DNA of 50,653 nt from Bacillota bacterium (GTDB lineage: Bacteria; Bacillota; Clostridia; Lachnospirales; Anaerotignaceae), in assembly GCA_022791155.1 (NCBI GenBank), contig JAAVYN010000033.1:1-50653 (forward strand), read 5' to 3'. Under the pieces are notes generated by a model. The model ran no database searches and was not told the origin of the DNA. It was given only the letters and a program-made list of their open reading frames with translations. The stretch's first letter is position 1. Each line of letters starts with the position of its first letter. Of the stretch, positions 16,813 to 25,664 are shown one piece after another. The translations under genes were made by a program, and so were the position numbers.

Positions 16813-19425
16813 ATGGCATCTATAGGAGGGCTTAGCTCCAGCACGGCAAACAAAATCAGCAGCGCCAAAAGAATAACCGGCCTTGCAAGCGGCCTTGACG
16901 TTGATTCTTTGGTTGAGGCCGCAACCATCAACACCAAAAGCAAAATTGCAAAACAGCAGCAGCAAAAACAGCTTCTTCAATGGCAAATGGATTCATATCG
17001 CGAAATAAGCTCAAAAATGATAGCGTTCCAAAACAAATACACCTCATACGCTTCAGGCACAAACCTCAGAAACAGCAGCTTTTTCAGCAAAAGCCTCATT
17101 TCTGTTTTGGGCGAAAACAGCAAATATGTGAGCATTTCCGGAACGTCAAACTCGGCCGAAACAATGTCCATAGCGGCTGTTGAACAGCTTGCAAAAAACA
17201 CAAGCTATGTTTCAAGCAAAAACGTCAGCAGCATGAAACTCGACGGCAGTGAAGTCACAGGAAATGAAAAATTCACAGACAGCCTGCTTGAGGGCGGCTC
17301 GCTTGTTGTTTCATTTGGAGGCTCAAAATATACAATTTCTTTGCCTTCTGAAAAGGAATATGGCACAGCAGACGAGGTTGTTGAAGAGCTGAACAAGGCG
17401 CTTGCCGACATTGACGTTGGCAAAACAGGCGAAAAACTGAGCAACAAAATCAAATTCACATTGTCTGACAGCAAAAAAATTGGCATCACATATGCATCAG
17501 AAGAAGCCGCCAGCGATGGCGACACAATTGAAATCAAAGACGGAAGCGAAAACGTTTTGAGCGCTCTTGGCTTCAAAAAAGAAGACAAAGTCACAGGTTT
17601 TGGCAACACGCTTGAAGGAAGAAACAAGCTCACAGAAGCTCATCTTGAAAAATATCAATATGAAAGAGGCTTCGCCGAAATGCTTGCCGGAAACCCGACA
17701 AAAAATGACGACGGAACATTGAAATATCCCGAAGCCAAAAAAATCATGTTCAAATATAACGGAACATCGGCCGAAATCAAAATGCCAACACAGGAAAACA
17801 CCGACATATTCAAAAAAGACAGCAAAGGGAATGTTTCCGTTGACATGGAAAAATTGGGCGACTATCTCAACACAGAGCTCAACAAGGCTTTTGGCTCTGG
17901 AAGAATCAAAGCAGAATATGACGAGTCGTCAAAATCGTTCTCGTTCAAAACGCTCAACACAAACGACGGCACAGAAGACACAACATCCGAGCTCAAAATC
18001 ACAGGCGGAAGTTCCGACGTTTTGAGGGCTTTGGGCTTTGAATCTGGCGCCTCCAACAGGCTCAACCTTGACACATCACTTTCAAAATCAGGGCTCAACG
18101 GCTTCAACAAAAGCAACGGCAACAACTATGACCTCAAAAAAGACGGAAAACAAAACGACTATGTCATAAACATAAAAAACAACAAAACAGGCGAAATTGT
18201 GAGCATAAGCAAAACAGTTGACGGCAAAGATTTTGACGAAAACACATCACTCAACGACATAATTAAAGCCGTGAACGCCAGTGACGCCAATGTTCAAATT
18301 TCATATCTTTCAACATCTGACAAATTCAGCATTGTGTCAAAAGAAAACGGCGCCAGCGGCGACTTTGCCATTGTTGGAGCCATTGACGAAAATGGCGCCG
18401 AAAAGGCCGACGACGGTTCGTTCACACTGGGCGAAGCCATTTTTGGCAAGGGCCTTGGCCGTGTTGACGAAAACGGAAACCACGTTGATTCCGGCGACTA
18501 CACAGCCACAATGGGTCAAGACGCCATATTATATGTCGATTTTGACGGCGATGGCGGTCAGGAACCTGTCAAAATCACAAGAAGCTCAAACACATTCAAC
18601 CTTGACGGGCTCAGCGTCACAATCAGCGGCAAATTTGGCATGAAAGACGGCGCGCTTGATCCTGACGCCGAAAGCGTCACATTCAGCGCCAAACCCGACA
18701 CCGACAAAATTGTTGAAGCAATCCGCGACATGATCAACGACTTCAATGAGATAATTGAAATTTCCAACAGCAAAGTTTCTGAAAAACGCAACAGAGACTT
18801 CCAGCCGCTCACAGACGACCAGCGTTCCGAAATGAGCGAAACTGAAATTGAAAACTGGGAGGCAAAAGCCAAAGCCGGAATGCTCTTCAACAGCACAGAG
18901 GTCAAAGGCTTCACTTCCGCAATACGCTTCCTTTTCTCTGGAAGTTCGTCAGACATTCAGAAATTTTCTGAAATGGGCATAACAACTTCATCTTCATATA
19001 GCGACCACGGCAAAATTGTGCTTGACGAAAGCAAACTGAGAGCCGCCATTGAAAACAACCTTGAGGGCGTCAAAGAAGCATTTGCCGCCGAGCAGACAAC
19101 AGTGACTGACGCAAACGGCAAAACAACAAAAACAAAAGGCGGCGTCATGAACCAAATTTATGACGTGTTCGAAACATATGCCGCAACAACTGGAGCCACA
19201 AAAGGAATTTTTGTTGAAAAAGCCGGTTCGCCGTCATCGCCTCTTTCATTGCTCAACAACTCAATTCAAAAGCAAATGAACAGCATTGACAACGTAATCA
19301 GTCAGCTTGAAGATAAATATGAAACAGAAATGGAAAACGCTTATCTCAAATATGCTAATTTGGAAACCTACATCAACAACATGAACTCACAAAGCAGCTG
19401 GCTGTCGTCATCGTTTCAGCAATAA
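16813..19425 (+). CDS. fliD: Flagellar filament cap protein FliD
   Basis: Caps the filament tip and promotes flagellin insertion. N-terminal FliD domain (about 15-115) has RITGLASGLDVDSLVEA and LQWQMDSYREIS. The C-terminal FliD domain (about 620-865) ends with coiled-coil heptads and YINNMNSQSSWLSSSF. At 870 residues it is clearly longer than most FliD proteins (about 450-700). The extra length is in the exposed middle, where a beta module ending in VLSALGF (about residue 245) recurs with VLRALGF (about 400), suggesting internal duplication. The ATG at 16813 follows AAAGGGGAA; the frame extends to 16780 without a site. fliS follows 34 bp later, so the two are co-transcribed. Confidence 0.95.
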   Translation: MASIGGLSSSTANKISSAKRITGLASGLDVDSLVEAATINTKSKIAKQQQQKQLLQWQMDSYREISSKMIAFQNKYTSYASGTNLRNSSFFSKSLISVLGENSKYVSISGTSNSAETMSIAAVEQLAKNTSYVSSKNVSSMKLDGSEVTGNEKFTDSLLEGGSLVVSFGGSKYTISLPSEKEYGTADEVVEELNKALADIDVGKTGEKLSNKIKFTLSDSKKIGITYASEEAASDGDTIEIKDGSENVLSALGFKKEDKVTGFGNTLEGRNKLTEAHLEKYQYERGFAEMLAGNPTKNDDGTLKYPEAKKIMFKYNGTSAEIKMPTQENTDIFKKDSKGNVSVDMEKLGDYLNTELNKAFGSGRIKAEYDESSKSFSFKTLNTNDGTEDTTSELKITGGSSDVLRALGFESGASNRLNLDTSLSKSGLNGFNKSNGNNYDLKKDGKQNDYVINIKNNKTGEIVSISKTVDGKDFDENTSLNDIIKAVNASDANVQISYLSTSDKFSIVSKENGASGDFAIVGAIDENGAEKADDGSFTLGEAIFGKGLGRVDENGNHVDSGDYTATMGQDAILYVDFDGDGGQEPVKITRSSNTFNLDGLSVTISGKFGMKDGALDPDAESVTFSAKPDTDKIVEAIRDMINDFNEIIEISNSKVSEKRNRDFQPLTDDQRSEMSETEIENWEAKAKAGMLFNSTEVKGFTSAIRFLFSGSSSDIQKFSEMGITTSSSYSDHGKIVLDESKLRAAIENNLEGVKEAFAAEQTTVTDANGKTTKTKGGVMNQIYDVFETYAATTGATKGIFVEKAGSPSSPLSLLNNSIQKQMNSIDNVISQLEDKYETEMENAYLKYANLETYINNMNSQSSWLSSSFQQ

Positions 19426-19459
19426 TTAGCGGAAAAATTAGAAAGGCCGGTAATTAATT

Positions 19460-19861
19460 ATGTATAATAATGGGTACCAGCAATATAAACAGCAATCCAT
19501 TTCAACAATGACAAAGGGTGAAATGCTGCTGACGCTTTACAACGAATGCATCAAACGTCTCACAATGGCTGAAGTCACATTGGAAAAAGGTGATTTTGTG
19601 AACTTTGAAGCCTCCGTCACCAGAACAGAAAACATAATTCGCTATTTAAGCGCCATTCTCAACAGAGACTACGAAATAAGCCGTGAGCTATACCGCATGT
19701 ATGACTACTTTCTATATCAGCTGGGGCGGGTTAAAGCCGGAAGAAACAAAGAAGTCATTGCTGAGCTGAAAAAACACATTTCTGAACTGCGCGATGCATT
19801 CAAAGAGGCTGACAAATCCGCCAGCGGAGGCGCTTCAGCCACAAACCACAGCAACGGATAG
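19460..19861 (+). CDS. fliS: Flagellar export chaperone FliS
   Basis: Cytosolic chaperone that binds the C-terminus of flagellin before export. The 133-residue four-helix protein has the family pattern: YQQYKQQSISTMTKGEMLLTLY at the N-terminus, the NIIRYLSAILNRDYEIS helix and LYRMYDYFLYQL. Length is normal. It has AAAGGCCGG some distance before ATG 19460. It lies between fliD and a fliT-like gene, the usual order. A Gly/Ser/Ala-rich tail follows the last helix. Confidence 0.95.
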   Translation: MYNNGYQQYKQQSISTMTKGEMLLTLYNECIKRLTMAEVTLEKGDFVNFEASVTRTENIIRYLSAILNRDYEISRELYRMYDYFLYQLGRVKAGRNKEVIAELKKHISELRDAFKEADKSASGGASATNHSNG

Positions 19862-19869
19862 GAGAATAT

Positions 19870-20259
19870 ATGGAAGATAAAGATCTCACTTATGAAATTG
19901 CAGTAAGGCTCAAAAAAAAATATAGCAAAATAGTTGAGATAGAAAGACTGACAGAAGAGCTTGACGAGGCATTGAAAAGGAACGACAAACAAAGTGTCAA
20001 CATGGTTTTGACAATGAGAGGCGAGGAGATGGACTCAATTGACATCATTGACGCCGAGATAACTGTGCTTGAGAACGGTTTGACAAAAGAGCAGCGAATG
20101 GCCGTGAGAGATTTTCAAAACGACAACGTCACCGAGGGTGACATGAAAGAACTTATAGAACTTAAAAGGCTCATAAACAGACTGCTTGGAAAGATTGTTG
20201 AAAAGGATCGCACAATGAACATAAAAATAGCCGGAAAATCCTCATTTTATATCAGATAA
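19870..20259 (+). CDS. FliT-like small helical protein
   Basis: A 129-residue all-helical, charged protein (KKYSKIVEIERLTEELDEALK and KELIELKRLINRLLGKIVEKDR). Position directly after fliS (8 bp gap, TAGGAGA site) is where Firmicutes carry fliT-type chaperone genes for FliD. Sequence similarity to FliT is too weak for me to assert, so the call rests on context, size and helical pattern. It appears to be the last gene of the fliD unit. Confidence 0.65.
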   Translation: MEDKDLTYEIAVRLKKKYSKIVEIERLTEELDEALKRNDKQSVNMVLTMRGEEMDSIDIIDAEITVLENGLTKEQRMAVRDFQNDNVTEGDMKELIELKRLINRLLGKIVEKDRTMNIKIAGKSSFYIR

Positions 20260-20281
20260 AGCCGAATAGAATCAAAAAAAC

Positions 20282-20310
20282 GCCGGAAAAGCCACGTTGA
20301 CTTTTCCGGC
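20282..20310 (-). terminator. Terminator between convergent genes
   Basis: GCCGGAAAAG and CTTTTCCGGC form a perfect 10-bp stem with a 9-nt loop. On the minus strand it is followed by seven T residues, so it serves the C39-like peptidase gene best; it may also stop the fliD transcript. Confidence 0.9.
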
Positions 20311-20319
20311 AAATTCACT

Positions 20320-21111
20320 TTATTCCGGAATATATTTTATGGCCCAAACAGGCCCGTCACTGCTTGAGGCCGCATATTTTGCCTCATCTATGATTGTTGA
20401 AGGCGGCCACTCCTTTTGCGAGTTTTCAAGGCTGACAGGGTCGGCAATCAAAAAATTGCCGCCAAGAGTCACGCCGCGTATCAATATAAAATGGCCATTT
20501 TCAGTGAAATGGCCATTTCCCATTAAGGCCACTAATATGCTGCCTGTTGAAAGAAGCGTCTGCAAATTTTCTTTGGAATAGTCTGTGACAGGGCTCACAG
20601 TGAGCCCCCACTTTGAAGCGCCCTCCGGAATTATGGAGTGATAGGAACCACTGTCCTGACAGAAATATCCGTTTTCATATGCCCACTGCGCCATTTGCAA
20701 TGGATCAACCTCGTTCCCTGTCAGGCTTGTGACAACCATGGCCAGTGCCGTTGGCCCACAGCCATAGACGGATATTGTGTTGTTTGGGCCATACATATTG
20801 TTGCCCCAGCGCGGGTCTGACTGGTTATAATAATGTATGTTCACAGAGGTTGAGGGAAGTATAATGTCACCAGCGTTTTGAGATGAAACGGCTTCTGTGT
20901 AGAGAATTTTTCCGTCAGGCTGCATTGAAGCGGCCTTTGCAACAACAGCCGATTTTCCAGGAGCCATTTCACGCCGGATTTCCAAAATTTCGTTGTGAAC
21001 GCTTTGTTCAACAGCTGACATATAAGCCGATATTTCTGGAAACATAAAAAATATTGCGATATATAGTGAAAAACATATTATGAATTTTATAATATAATAT
21101 ATATATTTCAA
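20320..21111 (-). CDS. Membrane-anchored C39-like cysteine peptidase
   Basis: A 263-residue protein with one N-terminal membrane segment (about 5-24), a short stalk, and a papain-like Peptidase_C39_2 domain (about 88-260). Cys118 in VYGCGPTALAMVVTSL, His207 in NGHFILIRG and Asp224 in LIADP are in family order, so it looks catalytically competent. The domain start NIHYYNQSDPRWGNNMYG is typical. The start is TTG at 21111, 7 nt after GGAGG. Not an ABC-fused bacteriocin peptidase: there is no transporter domain. It sits inside the flagellar cluster on the opposite strand; substrate unknown. Confidence 0.85.
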   Translation of the reverse strand: MKYIYYIIKFIICFSLYIAIFFMFPEISAYMSAVEQSVHNEILEIRREMAPGKSAVVAKAASMQPDGKILYTEAVSSQNAGDIILPSTSVNIHYYNQSDPRWGNNMYGPNNTISVYGCGPTALAMVVTSLTGNEVDPLQMAQWAYENGYFCQDSGSYHSIIPEGASKWGLTVSPVTDYSKENLQTLLSTGSILVALMGNGHFTENGHFILIRGVTLGGNFLIADPVSLENSQKEWPPSTIIDEAKYAASSSDGPVWAIKYIPE

Positions 21112-21639
21112 GCTGAATCCTCCAAAAACAGTATGCTTTCACGGTTTTATTTGGAAACTGTGTTTTTTGGCAATGCGCCGCACACGCAAAAGCTGAACAA
21201 GCCCTTTTGCAGGCTGAAGCTTTTTATATATTTCGTTATGCAGGCTTTCAAAAAAGCCGTTGGGAGCGGTGCCTTTCCTGGGCTCATTGTTTCATATGCG
21301 TCAAAACACATGAACAATTTGGCTTGCATGTCGCTTTGCTCCTCAAGACAATCCGCAACTCAAATTTTTTTCACTTGTGAAAAAATTTTTCCTTCCGGTT
21401 TGTCTTTCTCCGCTTTTTTGCCTTTTTCCGCAACAGCGGAGACTTCGAAAAAACTTCGTTTTTTCTCAGTCGCTTTGCTCCTCAAGACAATCCGCAACTC
21501 AAATTTTTTTCACTTGTGAAAAAATTTTTCCTTCCGGTTTGTCTTTCTCCGCTTTTTTGCGGATATTATACCATAATTCAGGCTTATATCAATAACTAAA
21601 TATATGAAATTATTTTGTGAAAAGGACAGGTATTTTGAA
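21112..21639. repeat. 91-bp direct repeat pair (family B) with nested hairpins
   Basis: Two identical 91-bp copies at 21331-21421 and 21470-21560. On the minus strand each copy folds as GACAA-a-CCG paired with CGG-a-TTGTC around an inner AATTTTTTCAC/GTGAAAAAAATT stem. The 48 bp between the copies hold two more hairpins: TCCGC-AACA-GCGGA and GAAAAAAC-TTC-GTTTTTTC, the second using the same TTC/GAA loop as family A. Short frames across the block share repeated peptides only because of the repeat. The rest of this spacer holds no gene I can support. Confidence 0.85.
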
Positions 21640-22332
21640 ATGGTTTCTGTGTATTTTGAAAATGTCAGCAAAACATACGAAAATGGAGCCGTTGGGCTTA
21701 GAGGGGCAAACATACGCATAGAACCAGGCGAGTTTGTCTTCATACTCGGCAAAAGCGGCTCCGGCAAAAGCACATTTCTCAACATAATAAGCGGCGAGAT
21801 AAAGCCCTCTGGCGGAAGTGTTGTGGTTGATGGTGAAGACATGGCCAAAATAAAACGCAAAAACATTCCGTTCATAAGAAGAAAGTTTGGCATAATAAGA
21901 GAAGAAAGCTTGCTCATGGAAGACAAAAATGTGTTCAAAAACGTGGAGCTTGCATTGATTGCCACACAAAAACCGCGGGAAACAATGAAAGAAAACGTTT
22001 TCAAAGCCCTTGGCCTTGTTGGAATGAGGGACAAAGCGTTTTTCATGCCCCACGAGCTTTCAGGCGGCGAAAGAACAAAGGTTGTTTTGGCACGGGCCGT
22101 TGTCACAAACCCCTCAATCATAATTGCTGATGAGCCGACAGCCGGCCTCGACAGAGACACAACATGGGACATGGCCACGCTTTTTGACGAAATCAACCGT
22201 TTGGGCGTCACCGTCATAATGGCAACGCACGAAAAGGAATTTGTTGACATACTCCAAAAAAGGGTTGTCACGCTTTACAACGGAAGGATCATCGGAGATG
22301 TCAAAAAAGGAAAATATGGCTATTTAATATAA
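21640..22332 (+). CDS. FtsE-like ABC ATPase without a Q-loop glutamine
   Basis: A 230-residue ABC ATPase closest to FtsE. Walker A GKSGSGKST (37-45), signature LSGGE (140-144), Walker B IIIADE (160-165), D-loop AGLD and switch His197 are intact. The Q-loop, usually FQD in FtsE, reads REE here (87-89, in GIIREESLLM), so the conserved glutamine is lost. No FtsX or other permease gene is adjacent; flagellar genes follow on the same strand. The ATG at 21640 gives a normal FtsE N-terminus (VYFENVSKTYENG). It may be a paralogue with a special partner, or a regulator; it is not safe to call it ftsE. Confidence 0.75.
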   Translation: MVSVYFENVSKTYENGAVGLRGANIRIEPGEFVFILGKSGSGKSTFLNIISGEIKPSGGSVVVDGEDMAKIKRKNIPFIRRKFGIIREESLLMEDKNVFKNVELALIATQKPRETMKENVFKALGLVGMRDKAFFMPHELSGGERTKVVLARAVVTNPSIIIADEPTAGLDRDTTWDMATLFDEINRLGVTVIMATHEKEFVDILQKRVVTLYNGRIIGDVKKGKYGYLI

Positions 22333-22725
22333 TTAAAACGTGAAAAACCGCAAAAATGCACTGAAACAGTGAAAAAAGTTTCTGTTTTTTTGAGCTTAAT
22401 TTCGTTTTAATATTATGTTTGCAAAGTTAGTGACGATATATAATATAAAAGAGTTATCGTTTGACTTGCGCGGCAAAAGCTCTCTGGAATGTTCAAAAAA
22501 TTCGGCCCATGCCAAACACATGTGCCACAAGCCCCGCTTTCATTTGTGGTTTGAAACACAAATGGTTTGGCGCCTGTCAGCAAAATGCAGCAAACAGCCT
22601 TTTTTCAATTTTTGAAAACAAGACTCAAAGCATTTTCAAACAAAACAGCCGCTTTTTTCTGCACAACCATGAGACAGTCAAAACAATTGCCGCACCAGCA
22701 TTGAAACAATACAGGAGTTGATAAT
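22333..22725 (+). other. Spacer between the ABC ATPase gene and flgM
   Basis: A weak hairpin near 22363-22393 (AAACAG/CTGTTT followed by T residues) may end the ABC gene transcript. A TATAAT at 22439-22444, overlapping a sigma-D-like ACGATAT at 22433-22439, is a possible flgM promoter, which would leave a leader of about 280 nt. No gene is seen in that leader. Confidence 0.35.
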
Positions 22726-23019
22726 ATGAAAATAATTCCTAATTCACCAAGCATCCGCTATAAGGGAAAATCTGCTATAAATAAAGGCTTTTCAGCTTCT
22801 GACACAAAAAAAGCTCAAAAGAACTTTGATGAAATTGTCATCAGCAAAAAAGAACCTGTTCCGGAAGGAAAGTTCATAAGCGAGCTCAAAAACCGTGTGC
22901 TGAAAGAAGTTTCGTCACCAACTTCTGAAAAAAAACTGGAAGAACTCCGGTTTCAAATTGAAAATGGCTCCTATGAAAACGGCCTGGACGAAGTCATGAG
23001 GAGAATGCTGCTTTCATAA
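22726..23019 (+). CDS. flgM: Anti-sigma-28 factor FlgM
   Basis: Binds and holds the flagellar sigma factor until the hook is complete. The 97-residue protein is polar and probably disordered in its first half; the C-terminus has the FlgM helices KKLEELRFQIENGSYE and LDEVMRRMLL. Start ATG has AGGAGTTG at good spacing. It heads flgM-flgN-flgK-flgL, the classical order, with flgN 19 bp downstream. Confidence 0.9.
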   Translation: MKIIPNSPSIRYKGKSAINKGFSASDTKKAQKNFDEIVISKKEPVPEGKFISELKNRVLKEVSSPTSEKKLEELRFQIENGSYENGLDEVMRRMLLS

Positions 23020-23038
23020 AAACTTTTCAGGAGGACAA

Positions 23039-23515
23039 ATGCTGATGGAAGCCAAAAAACAGCTTATACAAATATTGAACGACACAAATTCATTTTTGAA
23101 AGACATCACAGCTCTGCAGAACAAAAAAGTGGACTATGTGATCAAAAACAACATTGCCGGCGTTGAAGAATGCATGAAAAATGAACAGGCAATGATCCTC
23201 AAACTGAAGGGCCTTGACAAAAAAAGAGAACAGCTTCAAAAAAGCCTTGGTTTTGAAAACATGAGCTTCAGAGAGATCATTGGCAAACTTCCTTCGGAAG
23301 AAAAAGAAGAATTTAAGAAGCTTTTTGACGAAATGCAAAACAGCCTTGAGGTTTACAGACACACATCAAAAACGGCACAAAACGCCATAGAAATCAATCT
23401 CCACAGGCTTGACAGCTATTTGAAGGAGCTTGATGAAAACAAAAAAAGCGGCATATACAACGAAAGCCGCAACGTTTCAAAAAACGAAAACAGTTTCAAA
23501 AGCAGACGCGTTTAG
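23039..23515 (+). CDS. flgN: FlgN-type export chaperone
   Basis: Chaperone for the hook-filament junction proteins FlgK and FlgL. The 158-residue protein is almost entirely coiled-coil helix (KKQLIQILNDTNSFLKDITALQNKK; NEQAMILKLKGLDKKREQL) with a disordered tail. AGGAGG at 23029-23034 is 4 nt from ATG 23039 and 10 nt from ATG 23045, so either could be used. Position between flgM and flgK confirms the call; primary sequence conservation in FlgN is low. Confidence 0.85.
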   Translation: MLMEAKKQLIQILNDTNSFLKDITALQNKKVDYVIKNNIAGVEECMKNEQAMILKLKGLDKKREQLQKSLGFENMSFREIIGKLPSEEKEEFKKLFDEMQNSLEVYRHTSKTAQNAIEINLHRLDSYLKELDENKKSGIYNESRNVSKNENSFKSRRV

Positions 23516-23550
23516 AACATTGCTCAGCATTTTTGTGGGGGAGATATAAC

Positions 23551-25641
23551 ATGATTAATTCAACATTTGGAAGCTTCAACATTGCAAGGCTTGGAATGGC
23601 CGTTGCCCAAAAAGGCTTAAGCATAACCGGGCAGAACATTTCCAACATAAGCACAGAGGGCTACACAAGGCAGCGCCTTGACCAGGTGAGCCTCAACGTT
23701 GGAGGCGGTTCCAACAGATATGCTTCAATTTATAACACAAACATAGGAAACGGCGCCCTTGTGACAGGCTTGTCACAGGTGAGAGATCCATTTCTTGACA
23801 AACGCTTCAGGGTTGAAATGGCCCAGGTTGGTGAATATGACGCAAGGCTTGACGGCCTCAACGAACTGAAAAACATACTCGACGAAGCAAGCAAAGTTGA
23901 CAAAGACGGAAACGGCGGCGGAATTCTCAACGCACTGCACTCATTGTTTGAAGCCTTTGACCAGCTTGGCGAGCACGTTGGCAGCAAGGAATATGACAGC
24001 ATGGTCAAGGCCGAGGCCCAAGGGCTTGTGGAACTTTTCAATTCATATGCAAAACAAATTGACAACGTGAGGCTTGAGCAGGAAAGCGATTTGACAGACA
24101 TTGACATTCCTGAAATCAACAACATAATCAACAACATAAAAGAGCTCAACAAAAGCATCAAAAACAGCCACATTCACGGCAACGAGGCCCTCGAGCTTCA
24201 AGACGAGCGCAACATGCTCATTGACGAACTTTCAACATATCTTAATATAGAAGTTGTGTATGACAACGTTCAGCTCACACAGGGGCTTTCAATTGACGAG
24301 CTCAACATAAACATTGTTGGCAAGGACGGCAAAAAAATCCCTCTCATAGAAGACGAGGAAGCAAGGCAGCTCAACGCCACAAAAGATGCCGATGGCAAAT
24401 GGACACTGGAGCTCACAGACCTTGAATCGGGCGACCTCATGGCAAAGCTTGACAAAATCATCACAGTTGCCAAAGAGAACCTCGAAATTCAGAAAAACGC
24501 TGTCAGCGAAGCACAAGACGCCATAACAAAGGCAACAGCCGCTTTGGACAACGCAAATGTGGCGTTTGCACCGGCCGAAGCCGAATATAAAACTGCCCAA
24601 ACCAATTACAACACAGCCAAAAAGGCCGCTGAAGACGCAAAGGCGGCATATGAAAAGGCAAAGGCCGACCCAACAACTCCAAAAGACACACTCCGCGCAC
24701 TGAGCAGCGATTTTTCAAAAAAGAACGAAGCCCTCAGAAAAGCACAGTCAAAATATGAAAAAGCAACCAACACATATGACAAGGCATTGTCAAACAAAAA
24801 CAACGCCCAAACAAACCTTGACAAGGCCAACAAAAACCTCACAACACTTCAAAACAACGAGGCCGACAGAATTCAAGCCGCTCAGGACAAATTGGACAAA
24901 GCCGAGCAAAACAAACAAGACACAATGGCGCTCACAGCGAAAAACCTTCCACTTGACGAAGACGTTGTGTCGGGCTCACTCAAAGGCTCACTGGACATTC
25001 TCAACAACAGCGGCGATTTTGACAAACCTTCAACGTCAAGGGGCATAGGCTATTATGAAAAAATGCTTGACAGCCTTGCCAACAAGCTTGCCGAAACATT
25101 GAACACCGCCAACAACGAGCCGTTTGGCGCCGGAAGCACAGGCAAAGAGCTTTTTGAAACAAACGACGGCACAAACGTCATAACAGCAAAAAACATCAGA
25201 ATTGCCGAAGGCTGGTCAACAAACCAATATGGCGTGACAACAGCCAAAGACCCTAATGACGCCGCCAACGACGCTTCAAACACAAACAGCAACATAAGCC
25301 ACATCAAAAACCTCATGAACCAGGCAATGAAATATGAAGCCACTCATGCTGACGGCTCCACAACAACATTGTTTGAAGGAAGCTTTGAAGAATGCTTCTC
25401 CAACATGAACCTTGTGCTTGGCGTTGACATGAAATCTGCAACAGAAATACTCAACAACCACATCAACCTTGCAAGCAGCATCTCTGAAGAAAGAGACAAT
25501 GTTTCGGGCGTGTCGCTTGACGAGGAGGGCATAAACATACTCAAATATTCAAAAGCATATTCGGCTTCAGCGCGCATGATGACGGCGCTTGACGAGGCTT
25601 TGGATGTTCTTATAAATAAAATGGGCGTTGTAGGGCGCTGA
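23551..25641 (+). CDS. flgK: Hook-filament junction protein FlgK with coiled-coil insertion
   Basis: FlgK joins hook and filament. The N-terminal rod-type domain (STFGSFNIARLGMAVAQKGLSITGQNISNISTEGY type, residues about 1-45), the D1 core (about 85-235) and the C-terminal part (LDEEGINILKYSKAYSASARMMTALDEALDVLI) are intact, so it should assemble. Between them, at about residues 302-459, lies an Ala/Lys/Asn-rich continuous coiled coil unlike the usual beta domains of FlgK, which makes the protein 696 residues. The frame returns to the conserved SGSLKGSLDILNN segment right after. ATG 23551 follows GGGGGAG; the upstream frame to 23533 is spurious. flgL follows after 23 bp. Confidence 0.93.
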   Translation: MINSTFGSFNIARLGMAVAQKGLSITGQNISNISTEGYTRQRLDQVSLNVGGGSNRYASIYNTNIGNGALVTGLSQVRDPFLDKRFRVEMAQVGEYDARLDGLNELKNILDEASKVDKDGNGGGILNALHSLFEAFDQLGEHVGSKEYDSMVKAEAQGLVELFNSYAKQIDNVRLEQESDLTDIDIPEINNIINNIKELNKSIKNSHIHGNEALELQDERNMLIDELSTYLNIEVVYDNVQLTQGLSIDELNINIVGKDGKKIPLIEDEEARQLNATKDADGKWTLELTDLESGDLMAKLDKIITVAKENLEIQKNAVSEAQDAITKATAALDNANVAFAPAEAEYKTAQTNYNTAKKAAEDAKAAYEKAKADPTTPKDTLRALSSDFSKKNEALRKAQSKYEKATNTYDKALSNKNNAQTNLDKANKNLTTLQNNEADRIQAAQDKLDKAEQNKQDTMALTAKNLPLDEDVVSGSLKGSLDILNNSGDFDKPSTSRGIGYYEKMLDSLANKLAETLNTANNEPFGAGSTGKELFETNDGTNVITAKNIRIAEGWSTNQYGVTTAKDPNDAANDASNTNSNISHIKNLMNQAMKYEATHADGSTTTLFEGSFEECFSNMNLVLGVDMKSATEILNNHINLASSISEERDNVSGVSLDEEGINILKYSKAYSASARMMTALDEALDVLINKMGVVGR

Positions 25642-25664
25642 TTTGTGAAAGGGGGAAATGAGCA

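Noticed and set aside
21133-21595. Frames of 72 and 128 residues with repeated LCSSRQSATQIFFTCEK
   Set aside because: Produced by the 91-bp direct repeat; no ribosome binding site.
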